From: Hyphomicrobiales bacterium
GTDB lineage: Bacteria > Pseudomonadota > Alphaproteobacteria > Rhizobiales > Rhizobiaceae
Length of the DNA stretch: 50,041 nucleotides
Assembly: GCA_900472295.1 (NCBI GenBank)
Contig: UCIA01000016.1
Location: 6,805-56,845 of the forward strand
Reading direction: 5' to 3'
Shown here: piece by piece, positions 14,397-21,897 of the stretch
Numbering within the stretch: the first letter of the stretch is position 1
Layout: each line of letters opens with the position of its first letter
Notes under the pieces: generated by a model
Told to the model about the DNA's origin: nothing
What the model saw: only the letters and a program-made list of their open reading frames with translations
Database searches by the model: none
Position numbers and translations under genes: made by a program

Positions 14397-15764
14397 CTAC
14401 CCCAGCAGCTGCTTGCTCAGCCGCGCACTCTGGACGCGGATATCCGGGATGGCGTCGATCTCGAAGAAGGTGCCGCGGGTCAGCGGGCCGACGGCGAGGA
14501 TCTTGGCCGAGGCGGTGCCGTCGCCAGCGATGATTTCGCATTTGGCCGTGACATCGAGGCCGAGGCGCAGCGGGTCCGGCCGCGCCAGGCCGCGGTCGAC
14601 CAGCGAGCGCACGACGCTGTTCGAGGTCGTCGAGATATCCCGGGCGATGCCGGTGCAATCGTAGATGCGGGCGACCTGCAGCGTCTCCAGCGCCTGCGTG
14701 TGGCGGGACTGGATCTCGACGGCAAAGCCATCGTCCGCCGCGATGCCGACGACGCGGCCGGCGACCGGACGGATGCGGCCGGACTTCACCGCTTCGGTGA
14801 CGCGGGCATGCACCTCGGGCGCCAGGCGATGGCGGTGGATGTCCCACCAGGCCTTGGTATGTTCGACGAAGCGGCGCTTGGCCGAGGACGGCCAGTTCTG
14901 CCAGATTTTCTGGTTGAAGGGTCTGAGACCATCGACGACGTCGCGCCAGTCGATGCCGGCCTTCTGGTTTTCGCGGATCAGGTCGCGGAACCAGCCGACG
15001 AAATAGGACAGCTGCGTGCCGAGCGGAATGTCGGCGACGTCGAGCTTGATCGGAGCGCCCTTGCGGTGCGGCGAGGGCAGCAGGCCGCGCCGCGACACGG
15101 CGACGATCTCGCCGCGATGGCCGCGCTGCTCAAGCGACAGGAAGGCGTCGACCATGCTCAGCCCGGTGCCCAGCACCAGCACGCTTGCGTCCGGATCGAG
15201 CGCGGTGTCGGCCTCGGTGCCCATGCGGATGGCGTGGCCCTGGCCGGCGCCGGGCTGCTCGTCATGGCCGGTGGCAAGCACCGCCAGATGCGCGACCACG
15301 CTGGTGCCGTTGGCTAGCGTCACCTCGACGCCGGAGGACGTCGGCGAGATCGACAGGCTCTCCTCGCGGATCAGGCGCAACCGGCCGGTTTCCTTTTCCC
15401 TGGCTTCGAGCTCGTCCAGGAGTTCCTTGAGGTAGCGGGCATAGACGCTGCGCGGGGCGTAGAACGGTGTCTGCGGCGTCTGTTCCTGGCTTATCAATCC
15501 CTGCCCCTGCAGCCAGCGCCAGAAATTCAGGGGATCGTCGGCATAGGCGCTCATGCCCGCGGCGCTGACATTCAGCACATGCGCCGACAGAAGTGTCGAA
15601 TAGGCGATGCCCTGGCCGAAATGCGGACGCTTTTCGATCAGCGTTACGCGCAGGTCCGGATTGACCGATTTGAGCAGATGCGCGGCCAGCACGACGCCGC
15701 TGGCGCCGCCGCCGACGATTATAATCGAGCTGGGGATGATGGAATTGGCGCGTGCGACGCTCAT
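14397..15764 (-). CDS. FAD/NAD(P)-binding oxidoreductase (NAD_binding_9 type)
   Basis: 455-aa soluble flavoprotein. The FAD motif is IIIVGGGASGVVLAAHLL (14-31), followed by TLIEKRPHFGQGIAYST typical of the FAD-NAD(P)-binding 'NAD_binding_9' group; a second dinucleotide motif VLVLGTGLSMVDAFL lies near 170. Start ATG 15764 was chosen at MSVARANS, 16 bases after the rrf2 stop; upstream codons in this frame overlap rrf2. The operon link to an Rrf2 regulator in a sulfur-metabolism block suggests a role in sulfur or iron-sulfur redox chemistry, but the substrate is unknown. Confidence 0.8.
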   Translation of the reverse strand: MSVARANSIIPSSIIIVGGGASGVVLAAHLLKSVNPDLRVTLIEKRPHFGQGIAYSTLLSAHVLNVSAAGMSAYADDPLNFWRWLQGQGLISQEQTPQTPFYAPRSVYARYLKELLDELEAREKETGRLRLIREESLSISPTSSGVEVTLANGTSVVAHLAVLATGHDEQPGAGQGHAIRMGTEADTALDPDASVLVLGTGLSMVDAFLSLEQRGHRGEIVAVSRRGLLPSPHRKGAPIKLDVADIPLGTQLSYFVGWFRDLIRENQKAGIDWRDVVDGLRPFNQKIWQNWPSSAKRRFVEHTKAWWDIHRHRLAPEVHARVTEAVKSGRIRPVAGRVVGIAADDGFAVEIQSRHTQALETLQVARIYDCTGIARDISTTSNSVVRSLVDRGLARPDPLRLGLDVTAKCEIIAGDGTASAKILAVGPLTRGTFFEIDAIPDIRVQSARLSKQLLG

Positions 15765-15780
15765 GCGAGCACGCTCAGGA

Positions 15781-16251
15781 TCAGGCAATGACCTTTTGCG
15801 CCGGCGCAAGCTCGCCCCCCGCGACCGTAAGGTCGTCGAGGACGATGTCGCGCATCTCGGCCAGCGTGCGCTGGTCGAGCACCTCGGCAATCGCCTGCCG
15901 GACCTCGAGCATCAGATGTCGGACTTGGCATGTCGCCTCATTGCAGTCTTCACAGCGCTGATACTGGGTGCGGCTGGCGCACGGAATGGGTGCCAGCGGT
16001 CCGTCGAGCACGCGCACGACATGGCCGACCTTGATCTCGTCGGCCGGGCGCGCCAGGCGGTAGCCGCCTTCCTTGCCCTTGCGGCTTTGGACGAAGCCGG
16101 CATTGCGCAATTCGCCCAGAATGGCGTCGAGGAATTTCTTCGGAATGTTGTTGGAGCTGGCGATGTCGCCGACAAAGGCGAGCTGTGCGGCCGGCAGTTG
16201 CGCCAGATGGACCAGCGCCTTGAGGCCGTACTTGCCTTTTTTGGTGAGCAT
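15781..16251 (-). CDS. Rrf2 family transcriptional regulator
   Basis: 156-aa Rrf2/IscR-type winged-helix repressor: N-terminal MLTKKGKYGLKALVHLA, HTH about 28-55, wing RKGKEGGYRLARP. Cysteines 91, 100, 103 and 108 (PC91ASRTQYQRC100EDC103NEATC108) occupy the loop that binds an iron-sulfur cluster in IscR, RirA and NsrR, although spacing is not identical to any of them. It could alternatively behave like CymR, a cysteine-status regulator. A dyad about 100 bp upstream of its start recurs before tauA and ssuA, making it the prime candidate regulator of those operons. Cotranscribed with the flavoprotein gene. Confidence 0.88.
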   Translation of the reverse strand: MLTKKGKYGLKALVHLAQLPAAQLAFVGDIASSNNIPKKFLDAILGELRNAGFVQSRKGKEGGYRLARPADEIKVGHVVRVLDGPLAPIPCASRTQYQRCEDCNEATCQVRHLMLEVRQAIAEVLDQRTLAEMRDIVLDDLTVAGGELAPAQKVIA

Positions 16252-16656
16252 GGAGCGAACGCTTCTCTGTCAGGCGATGGCCCAAAACCATCGGTTGCGA
16301 AACGCCTGACGTGCCTCCCCGCCGCGTGCAAGCTGCTTCGACACATAAATTCTAGTGACATGATATACAAGCCGAGAAACCTTGATTTTGCTTCGTTTTC
16401 ACGCCGCGGAGGCCAGTTTAGAAGGGCCTTGTGCCGTTAAGGTCACAGCGAGCCGCGATCGATCGGGGTGACAGGTGGCTACTCGGCCTCCCTAATGTCG
16501 ATAAGATTACTATACTTACCCTTGAACACGCGGAACGTGTTTTCAAATCGCCTGCCATTTGCAGCATGGATTTGCGGTATTTGGAGTTTCGCCGGGAATT
16601 TCCGGTCGCCACCGGTGGATCAGCGGAAACACCTGCTGGCGACGATCGGGGTGATT
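16252..16656. other. 405-base intergenic region upstream of rrf2
   Basis: Contains the dyad at 16351-16367 and, further right, an imperfect inverted repeat AACACG-CGGAA-CGTGTT (16525-16541). A plus-strand frame at 16431-16691 has no ribosome site and runs into the opposite gene, so it is not called. GC content is lower than in the adjoining genes. Confidence 0.5.
16351..16367. promoter_or_regulatory. TCTAS-N7-ATAKA dyad upstream of rrf2
   Basis: TCTAGTGACATGATATA. It matches, in orientation, half-site content and 7-base spacing, the sites upstream of tauA (17410) and ssuA (20793). Presumed autoregulatory site of the Rrf2 protein; the match here is the weakest of the three. Confidence 0.45.
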
Positions 16657-17265
16657 TCAGGATTCCGCGTCGTCGCTTTGCGATCCGGTAGCGTTGCCAA
16701 GTTTCGCCACCGGCACGCCGCTTGAGCGCAACATCCAGCGGTGGCCGTCGCTGCGGAAATCGGTGAGGCTCAACGGCTCGACATCGATCCTGCGGCAGGC
16801 CGCAAGCGGCGCACCGAGCACATGCACGATCGCCGCGCGGACGACGCTGGCATGCGCCACCGCGATGGTGTGACCGCTCGTCCGGATCAGGCCGTCCACG
16901 AAGCTGGCTGCCCGCTTCGCCATATCGGCCAACGACTCGCCGCCATGCGGCGCGGCATCCGTGTCGCCGAGCCAGGCTGCGGTGCCATCGGGATCAAGCG
17001 CCTGTACCTCCTCAAAGCTCTTGCCGGCCCAGCGGCCAAAATCCTGCTCGGCCAGCAGCGGCTCTATGGAGGGGTTAAGCCCCATCGCCTCGGCGGTCTG
17101 CCGGGCGCGCAGCGCCGGGCTCGTCCAGGCCCGGTCGGCGCGGCGCACCGCCATCGTTGTCGCCAGCGCCAGGGATCGCGGCTCCAGCGCCTCGTCGAGG
17201 GGAAACGACCCCTTGCGCGTGGCGGGCGTTGCGCCGCTGCAGATCATGGTCAGGCGTACCAGCAT
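16657..17265 (-). CDS. histidine phosphatase family protein with altered RHG motif
   Basis: 202-aa protein of the phosphoglycerate mutase-like fold. Secondary motifs are in place: SPALRARQTAEAMG (about 49-62), EQDFGRWAGKSF, HGGESLADM and VAHASVVRAAI (about 137-147) with the second catalytic His. The N-terminal signature that should supply the phospho-accepting histidine (RHG, or the CHAAT variant) reads MICSGAT here, with no His. Either the protein is a pseudo-phosphatase or uses another residue. Its start faces the tau operon, sharing the intergenic promoter region. Substrate unknown. Confidence 0.75.
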   Translation of the reverse strand: MLVRLTMICSGATPATRKGSFPLDEALEPRSLALATTMAVRRADRAWTSPALRARQTAEAMGLNPSIEPLLAEQDFGRWAGKSFEEVQALDPDGTAAWLGDTDAAPHGGESLADMAKRAASFVDGLIRTSGHTIAVAHASVVRAAIVHVLGAPLAACRRIDVEPLSLTDFRSDGHRWMLRSSGVPVAKLGNATGSQSDDAES

Positions 17266-17409
17266 GAAGGGCTCTCTTGGGTCGGCGAGACGACCGAGTG
17301 TGCGTTTGCGTCAGCTCTACCCGATCGCGTGTAGAGGATCACGGTCCGTTAACGGGTATCAACCGGTGGCTTTTTTCTAACAAGTCCGCTTTGCTTGGAA
17401 GGATTTAAC

Positions 17410-17426
17410 TCTACAAGAACGATAGA
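17410..17426. promoter_or_regulatory. TCTAC-N7-ATAGA dyad upstream of tauA
   Basis: TCTACAAGAACGATAGA, 52 bases before the tauA start. The outer bases TCTA/TAGA form an inverted repeat. Identical half-sites with the same spacing occur upstream of ssuA, indicating a shared regulator of both sulfonate operons. Confidence 0.55.
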
Positions 17427-17478
17427 ATTAGCTGACTATGAACAGGCATCCGGTTTTTCTCGTTTCATGGAGCCTTTC

Positions 17479-18492
17479 ATGTCCAGCATTTCGCGACGCA
17501 TTGTCCTCCTGTCGTCGGCAGCTTTGGCGGGTGCGGCCTTCCTCGGCCCGGCCCAGGCGCAGGACCTCAACATCACCATCGGCTACCAGACGGTGGTCGA
17601 ACCTTCGAAAGTAGCGCAGGCCGATGGCGCCTATGAAAAGGCGACCAAGGCCACGATCGATTGGCGCAAATTCGATTCCGGCGCCGATGTCATTGCCGCC
17701 GTTGCCTCCGGTTCGGTCGATATCGGCTATGTCGGCTCGAGCCCGCTGGCCGCAGCCGCCAGCCGCGAACTGCCGATCCAGACCATCTTTATCGTCGGCC
17801 TGATCGGCGAATCCGAAGCGCTGGTCGCCCGCAACGGCTCCGGCGTCGAGAAGATCGCCGACCTCGCCGGCAAGAAGGTGGCGGTGCCGTTCGTGTCGAC
17901 CACGCATTACAGCCTGCTTGCGGCGCTGAAGCATGAAAAGGTCGACCCGAAGTCGGTCGAGATCCTTAATCTGCGGCCGCCGGAAATCGCCGCCGCCTTC
18001 GCGCGCGGCGACATCGACGCGGCCTATGTCTGGGATCCGGCGCTCGGCCAGATCAAGACGACAGGCAAGGTGGTGCTGGACTCTTCGCAGGTTGCCGCCT
18101 GGGGCGCGCCGACCTTCGACGCATGGATCGTGCGCACCGACTTTGCCGACAAGAACCCGGATGCGGTGCGCGACTTCGTCAAGGTGACGGGCGCTGCCTA
18201 CGCCGCGTTCCTGGCCAAGCCCGAGGCATGGTCGGTGTCGTCGCCGGAAGCGGCCAAGATCGCCAAGATCACCGGCGCCAAATTGGAGGAAGTGCCGCAG
18301 CTGCTCAAAGGCTACGTCTTCCCGACGCTGGAAGAGCAGGCGTCGGAAAAGTTCCTCGGCGGCGGCACGGTCAAGGCGATCGAGGCGGCGTCGGCCTTCC
18401 TCAAGGAGCAGGGCAAGATCGACGCCGTGTTGCCCGACTATTCGAAATACGTGTCGTCGAAATACGTCACCGAGGCGCTGGCCTCGAACTGA
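17479..18492 (+). CDS. tauA: taurine ABC transporter, periplasmic binding protein
   Basis: 337-aa secreted binding protein. The signal peptide is MSSISRRIVLLSSAALAGAAFLGPAQA with cleavage before QDLN. The mature start ITIGYQTVVEPSKVAQADGAYEKATKATIDWRKFDSGADVIAAVASGSVDIG is characteristic of TauA. Start chosen at ATG 17479, seven bases after GGAG; an in-frame ATG at 17467 would overlap that site. It delivers taurine (2-aminoethanesulfonate) to TauBC for use as a sulfur source. No tauD dioxygenase gene is present in the window. Confidence 0.88.
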   Translation: MSSISRRIVLLSSAALAGAAFLGPAQAQDLNITIGYQTVVEPSKVAQADGAYEKATKATIDWRKFDSGADVIAAVASGSVDIGYVGSSPLAAAASRELPIQTIFIVGLIGESEALVARNGSGVEKIADLAGKKVAVPFVSTTHYSLLAALKHEKVDPKSVEILNLRPPEIAAAFARGDIDAAYVWDPALGQIKTTGKVVLDSSQVAAWGAPTFDAWIVRTDFADKNPDAVRDFVKVTGAAYAAFLAKPEAWSVSSPEAAKIAKITGAKLEEVPQLLKGYVFPTLEEQASEKFLGGGTVKAIEAASAFLKEQGKIDAVLPDYSKYVSSKYVTEALASN

Positions 18493-18503
18493 TCTTCGTT
18501 TTT

Positions 18504-18552
18504 AAGCAATTCCGGACGGAAAACCGCTTCACACTTTTCCTGGAATTGCTCT
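18504..18552. repeat. dispersed palindromic repeat, copy 2 (inverted relative to copy 1)
   Basis: Reverse-oriented, near-identical copy of the element at 6913-6960, lying between tauA and tauB. It can fold into a hairpin (GCAATTCC.../...GGAATTGC) within the operon and might lower read-through from the abundant tauA message into tauBC. Confidence 0.85.
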
Positions 18553-18660
18553 GAACACGCGCGGTTTCTTCTTCCCTGACGCCGCGTGTTGCCTGTTCCC
18601 GGATCCGCTAAACGAGGAGCGGTTCCGGGGCAGGCTGATTTTCTTCCGGAGCCCCTTTTC

Positions 18661-19428
18661 ATGCCGCATCTCGTGCTGAACAAAGTCTCGGTTCACTATG
18701 ACGGACAGCCGGCCGTGGAGAACGTCTCGATCGATGTCGCCAAGGGCGATTTCGTCGTCCTGGTCGGCCGCTCCGGTTGCGGCAAGACCTCGCTGCTCAA
18801 TGTCGCCGCCGGCCTGGTCGAACCCGCGCGTGGTGCTGCTACCATCGGTGGCCGGCCGATCACCGGACCGGGCTCCGATCGGGCGGTCGTGTTCCAGAAC
18901 GATGCCTTGTTTCCGTGGCTGACGGCACGTGAAAACGTCGCCTTTGCACTGCGGCTGCGCGGCGTCCCGCAAGCGGAACGGGCGCGCCGCGCCGACGAAT
19001 TGCTGGCGCTGGTCAAGCTCGACGGCGTCGGCGACAAGCGCATCTGGGAATTGTCCGGCGGCATGCGCCAGCGCGTCGGCCTCGCCCGCGCGCTCGCCGC
19101 CGAACCGGAATTCCTGCTGCTGGACGAACCGCTCGGCGCGCTCGACGCGCTGACGCGCGAGCGCATGCAGACGACGCTGCTCGATCTGTGGACCGCAGCC
19201 CAGGTCGGTGTGCTGATGGTGACGCATGGCATCGAGGAGGCGCTGGTGCTGGCCACACGCATCGTCGTTTTGGCGCCAGGACCGGGGCGCGTGGTGCGGA
19301 CATTCGAGACCGGCTTCAGCCGCCGCTATGCCGCGGGCGAGCCGATCCGCGCCATCAAGGCCGATCCGGCCTTTGCCGCCGCGCGTGGCGACCTCACCGA
19401 TGCGATCTTCGAAGGAGAGGCGGCATGA
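18661..19428 (+). CDS. tauB: taurine ABC transporter, ATP-binding protein
   Basis: 255-aa ABC ATPase. Walker A is GRSGCGKTS (about 37-45), Q-loop FQNDALFPW, signature LSGGMRQR (about 131-138), Walker B LLLDEP and switch His in VTHGIEEA. Belongs to the nitrate/sulfonate/taurine importer group. Start ATG 18661 at MPHLVLNKVSVHYDG; upstream codons in the frame lie in non-coding sequence. Its stop overlaps the tauC start (ATGA). Confidence 0.88.
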   Translation: MPHLVLNKVSVHYDGQPAVENVSIDVAKGDFVVLVGRSGCGKTSLLNVAAGLVEPARGAATIGGRPITGPGSDRAVVFQNDALFPWLTARENVAFALRLRGVPQAERARRADELLALVKLDGVGDKRIWELSGGMRQRVGLARALAAEPEFLLLDEPLGALDALTRERMQTTLLDLWTAAQVGVLMVTHGIEEALVLATRIVVLAPGPGRVVRTFETGFSRRYAAGEPIRAIKADPAFAAARGDLTDAIFEGEAA

Positions 19429-20285
19429 GCGTCACCTCCTACAGCGAGCGGCAGCCCACCGGAACCGGCGAGACCGATGCGCTCTCCGTGCCGTGGTCGC
19501 GGCCGACGCGGAAGCGGCGCGTGGTTTCCTCGCGCATAATCAGCGCCGCCACAATCCTGGTCGTGCTGGCGGCATGGGCGCTGTCGGCGCGGCTGCAGCT
19601 CGTGTCGCCGGTGTTTCTGCCGTCGCCCGCTGCCGTGTGGAGCAAGTTCATCGTCGTCATCAATGACGGCTTCGTCGACGCCACGCTGCTTCAACATATT
19701 ACCGCCAGCCTCGGCCGCGTCTTCGCGGCGCTGGTCGCGGCCATCATCGTCGGCGTGCCGGTCGGGCTGGCCATCGGCATTTCCACCGTCGGGCGCGGCA
19801 TCTTCGATCCGCTGCTCGAATTCCTGCGGCCGATCCCGCCACTCGCCTATCTGCCGCTGGTGATCATCTGGTTCGGCATTGGCGAGCCGTCAAAGATCCT
19901 GGTGATCGCCATTGCCATGCTGGCGCCGGTGGCGCTGTCGACGGCTTCGGGCGTGCGTGGCGTTTCAAAGGAGCGCATCGATGCGGCACGGTCGCTTGGC
20001 GCGACAAAGCGCCAGGTGGTGCGCCATGTCATCCTGCCCAGCGCGCTGCCCTCGATCCTCACCGGCCTGCGCATCGCGCTCGGCGCCGGCTGGTCGACGC
20101 TGGTCGCGGCCGAACTGGTGGCGGCGACGCGCGGCCTTGGCTTCATGATCCAGTCGGCCGCCCAGTTCCTGGTCACCGATGTCGTGGTGATGGGCATATT
20201 GGTGATCGCGACAATTGCCTTCGTGCTGGAATTCATCATTCGCCGGGTCGAGCGTCATCTGGTTCCGTGGGCGGGACGCGAATGA
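19425..20285 (+). CDS. tauC: taurine ABC transporter, permease
   Basis: 286-aa inner-membrane permease with a polar 35-residue N-terminus and about six membrane segments. The cytoplasmic EAA loop that contacts the ATPase reads DAARSLGATKRQVVRHVILPSALPSI (about 186-211). The sequence LRPIPPLAYLPLVIIWFGIGEPSK is typical of the TauC/SsuC family. Coupled to tauB by a 4-bp overlap. The transporter would import taurine and possibly related sulfonates. Confidence 0.88.
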   Translation: MSVTSYSERQPTGTGETDALSVPWSRPTRKRRVVSSRIISAATILVVLAAWALSARLQLVSPVFLPSPAAVWSKFIVVINDGFVDATLLQHITASLGRVFAALVAAIIVGVPVGLAIGISTVGRGIFDPLLEFLRPIPPLAYLPLVIIWFGIGEPSKILVIAIAMLAPVALSTASGVRGVSKERIDAARSLGATKRQVVRHVILPSALPSILTGLRIALGAGWSTLVAAELVAATRGLGFMIQSAAQFLVTDVVVMGILVIATIAFVLEFIIRRVERHLVPWAGRE

Positions 20286-20373
20286 CAACAGGGCCTGCCG
20301 GTTTGGCCGCTGCTTTCTCTCCGCAGCGCGCACACGCGGCGACCGCCAATCCCGGGACAGAAGGAGTGACGAC

Positions 20374-20555
20374 ATGACCCAATCCACCGCCGTGCTGTTT
20401 GCCCATCTCGGCAACTGGCTGCTTGCCTGGCGAGAGAACGCGCTGTCGGAGCCGCAGCCGAATCGCCAGCCCCGGTGCAACTCGACGCCGAGCGCAACCG
20501 CCTGCCGCCGCGCGACGAGGGATTTTACTGGGCGTGGGAGTATTGGTCGCATTGA
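20374..20555 (+). pseudogene. small gene split by a frameshift (hypothetical)
   Basis: An ATG at 20374, with GGAGTGA just upstream, opens a frame beginning MTQSTAVLFAHLGNWLLAWRE that loses coding character after about 30 codons. A different frame then encodes VQLDAERNRLPPRDEGFYWA followed by WEYWSH and a stop at 20553-20555. Joined by one frame change near 20450-20470 they make a protein of about 60 aa with an aromatic C-terminus. It could be a broken gene, a programmed frameshift, a sequencing error, or two unrelated pieces. Function unknown; it trails tauC. Confidence 0.4.
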
Positions 20556-20571
20556 GGCGTTGGTGATCAGC

Positions 20572-20733
20572 GTCCCTCGTCCCGTTTACGGGGAGAGGAT
20601 GCCGGCAGACAGGTGAGGGGCAGCGCCAGCCCCATGCGCAATCGGTCGAGATTAGCCGAAGGCCTCCACGATTTCGTCATCCTAGGGCGAAGCAAGGAGC
20701 GAAGCGACGCGGCGCAGACCCTAGGATGACGAC
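20572..20733. repeat. two palindromic repeats between tauC and ssuA
   Basis: A GGGGAGAGGATGCCGGCAGAC-type element (about 20572-20627) is followed by a hairpin element with perfect 12-bp arms GTCATCCTAGGG (20676-20687) and CCCTAGGATGAC (20719-20730). Both families recur elsewhere in this window. The second could terminate transcription from the tau operon. Confidence 0.8.
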
Positions 20734-20792
20734 GTCGAAGGGTGCCGCAGAAAATATTTCCACGACACAGCGCTAACTCGCAAAATCGTTTC

Positions 20793-20809
20793 TCTACTAA
20801 ATTTATAGA
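20793..20809. promoter_or_regulatory. TCTAC-N7-ATAGA dyad upstream of ssuA
   Basis: TCTACTAAATTTATAGA, 68 bases before the ssuA start. It is the most symmetric of the three copies, with an inner TAAATTTA palindrome. Shares exact half-sites and spacing with the tauA site. Confidence 0.6.
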
Positions 20810-20877
20810 CCTACCTAGCCTAACCCCTCATTCAACCGGCCGCGGTTCTCCCCGCGCGCCTATCGCAGCGAGGGATC

Positions 20878-21831
20878 ATGTTCAGCCTGACCAGACGTGT
20901 TTTTGGCCTCGGCCTTGTGGCGGCGGGCGTCGCCTTGTCGTTCGGCGCCTCGGCGCAGGAGCTGAAGCAGCTCAACATCGGCTACCAGAAGACCGGCCTG
21001 CCGGTCATCGCCCGGCAGCAGCAGGTGATCGAGAAGGCGCTGAGCGACGAGGGCGTCACGGTGAAATGGGTCGAATTCTCGGCCGGGCCGCCGCTGGTCG
21101 AAGCGCTCAATGTCGGCGCCATCGATGTCGGCTGGACCGGCGACGCGCCGCCGATCTTCGGTCAGTCGGCCGGCGCCAACATCGTCTATGCGGCGGCACT
21201 TCCGGCCAATGGCGCCGGCGAAGCGATCTTCGTCAAGCCGGCATCGCCGATCCAGTCGCTCGCCGACCTCAAGGGCAAACGCATCGGTGTCGGCAAGGGC
21301 ACCAGCGCCCACAATCTGCTTGTCGCGGCGCTCGAAACAGCAAACATCCCCTTCGACCAGGTCACGCCGGTGTATCTCAGCCCGGCCGACGCCGCGGCGG
21401 CCTTTGCCAGCGACCAGATCGATGCCTGGGCTGTCTGGGATCCGTTCTACGCCATCGCCGAGACGCGCTACCAGCCGCGCGTGCTTGCCCGCTCCAGCGA
21501 GGTGCTCAAGGTGAACACCTATTTCCTCGCCAACAAGGATTTCGCCAAGGCGCATCCGGAGACGATCACCACGACGATAGCCGCGCTTGGCGTCGCGGCG
21601 AAATGGGCGGACCAGAACCGCGACAAGGTCGCCGCCGCCCTGCATGAGGTGACCGGCGTGCCGCTCGACGCCCAGACGATTGCAGCCAACCGCGCCAAAT
21701 TCGGTGTCTTCCCGATCACCGACGAGATCATTGCCGGCCAGCAGGCGACCGCCGACCGCTTCTACAAGCTCAAACTGATCCCGAATGCGGTGCGCATCTC
21801 CGATGCGGTCTGGACCGCACCGGGCAACTGA
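20878..21831 (+). CDS. ssuA: aliphatic sulfonate ABC transporter, binding protein
   Basis: 317-aa periplasmic protein with a signal peptide (MFSLTRRVFGLGLVAAGVALSFGASAQ, cleaved near residue 26). The mature start LNIGYQKTGLPVIARQQQVIEKAL and GWTGDAPPIFGQSAGANIVYAA match SsuA. A CGAGGG ribosome site precedes ATG 20878. It binds alkanesulfonates for import by SsuBC and desulfonation by SsuD. The message ends with a strong hairpin before ssuD. Confidence 0.9.
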   Translation: MFSLTRRVFGLGLVAAGVALSFGASAQELKQLNIGYQKTGLPVIARQQQVIEKALSDEGVTVKWVEFSAGPPLVEALNVGAIDVGWTGDAPPIFGQSAGANIVYAAALPANGAGEAIFVKPASPIQSLADLKGKRIGVGKGTSAHNLLVAALETANIPFDQVTPVYLSPADAAAAFASDQIDAWAVWDPFYAIAETRYQPRVLARSSEVLKVNTYFLANKDFAKAHPETITTTIAALGVAAKWADQNRDKVAAALHEVTGVPLDAQTIAANRAKFGVFPITDEIIAGQQATADRFYKLKLIPNAVRISDAVWTAPGN

Positions 21832-21843
21832 TTTTTCTCGCGC

Positions 21844-21869
21844 GGCGCCGGACGGAAACGTCCGGCGCC
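21844..21869 (+). terminator. GAAA-tetraloop hairpin between ssuA and ssuD
   Basis: Perfect 11-bp stem GGCGCCGGACG / CGTCCGGCGCC closed by a GAAA loop, followed by TTTGCCTTTTC. Probably an attenuator or 3'-end stabiliser that lets the binding protein be made in excess over the enzyme and membrane subunits. Confidence 0.7.
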
Positions 21870-21897
21870 TTTGCCTTTTCTGCTTAAGGATGACGCC

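Noticed and set aside
16431..16691. 86-codon plus-strand frame upstream of rrf2
   Set aside because: No ribosome site, no conserved-looking motif, and it runs into the oppositely oriented phosphatase gene.
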